13,991 nt of DNA from Alphaproteobacteria bacterium (GTDB lineage Bacteria; Pseudomonadota; Alphaproteobacteria; Holosporales; Holosporaceae), in contig VGCF01000020.1 in assembly GCA_016870135.1 (NCBI GenBank), forward strand, positions 1 to 13,991. The letters run 5' to 3'. This document shows positions 13,922 through 13,991 of this stretch, in pieces. Position 1 is the stretch's first letter; each line of letters starts with the position of its first letter. The position numbers and the translations under genes were made by a program. A model generated the notes under the pieces. That model did not search any database, had not been told where the DNA came from, and worked only from the letters and a program-made list of their open reading frames with translations.

Positions 13922-13991
13922 GGGGCTGAACCCAAAAAACCCCTAAAAACTTTAAATCATTCTCTCACCCCCCCTTCTGAATTCACGGCAA

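Overview
The window looks like a chromosomal segment of a bacterium, most likely an alphaproteobacterium. The main reason is the ribosomal block at the right end. rpsM, rpsK, rpoA and rplQ follow each other with no rpsD between rpsK and rpoA, which is the alphaproteobacterial order, whereas enterics have rpsD there. The short, alphaproteobacterial-type phosphatidylserine decarboxylase and the lipoprotein family upstream of it fit the same group. Base composition is moderate by eye. An intracellular or host-associated lineage is possible, but nothing here proves it.

Left part (1-2600): a membrane acyltransferase of the OafA/acyltransferase-3 family runs leftwards. The epsilon-type exonuclease gene dnaQ diverges from it. 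dnaQ then converges on a leftward tRNA-Leu(CAA) gene, with a hairpin and a perfect 12-bp tandem repeat between them.

Centre-left (2700-6585): a rightward group holds trxB (thioredoxin reductase), accC (biotin carboxylase), a small lipoprotein gene that overlaps the accC stop, and psd (phosphatidylserine decarboxylase). accC, the lipoprotein and psd are tightly packed and form a plausible envelope/lipid operon. Neither accB nor pssA, the usual partners of accC and psd, is next to them.

Centre-right (6775-10119): leftward accessory genes encode a TspO/MBR protein, a membrane-anchored family-25 glycosyltransferase, a histidine phosphatase and a class I SAM-dependent methyltransferase. Between the methyltransferase and the phosphatase lies a small reading frame that fits the gap exactly but carries an in-frame TAG. 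It is the most puzzling coding signal in the window. From 10138 to 10513 there is no clear gene, only a 21-bp direct repeat, a hairpin and a weak cysteine-rich reading frame.

Right part (10514-13866): leftward rpsM-rpsK-rpoA-rplQ-dnaJ, packed with gaps or overlaps of a few bases to 18 bases, behind a strong sigma70-like promoter just upstream of rpsM. Joining the chaperone gene dnaJ to the ribosomal/RNA-polymerase operon is unusual.

Most of the window is housekeeping. I did not find a CRISPR array, insertion sequence, prophage or recognisable defence system. The points worth a second look are the amber-split frame, the repeat-bearing gap, the dnaJ placement, and the G/C homopolymer tracts, one of which touches a TATAAT box.
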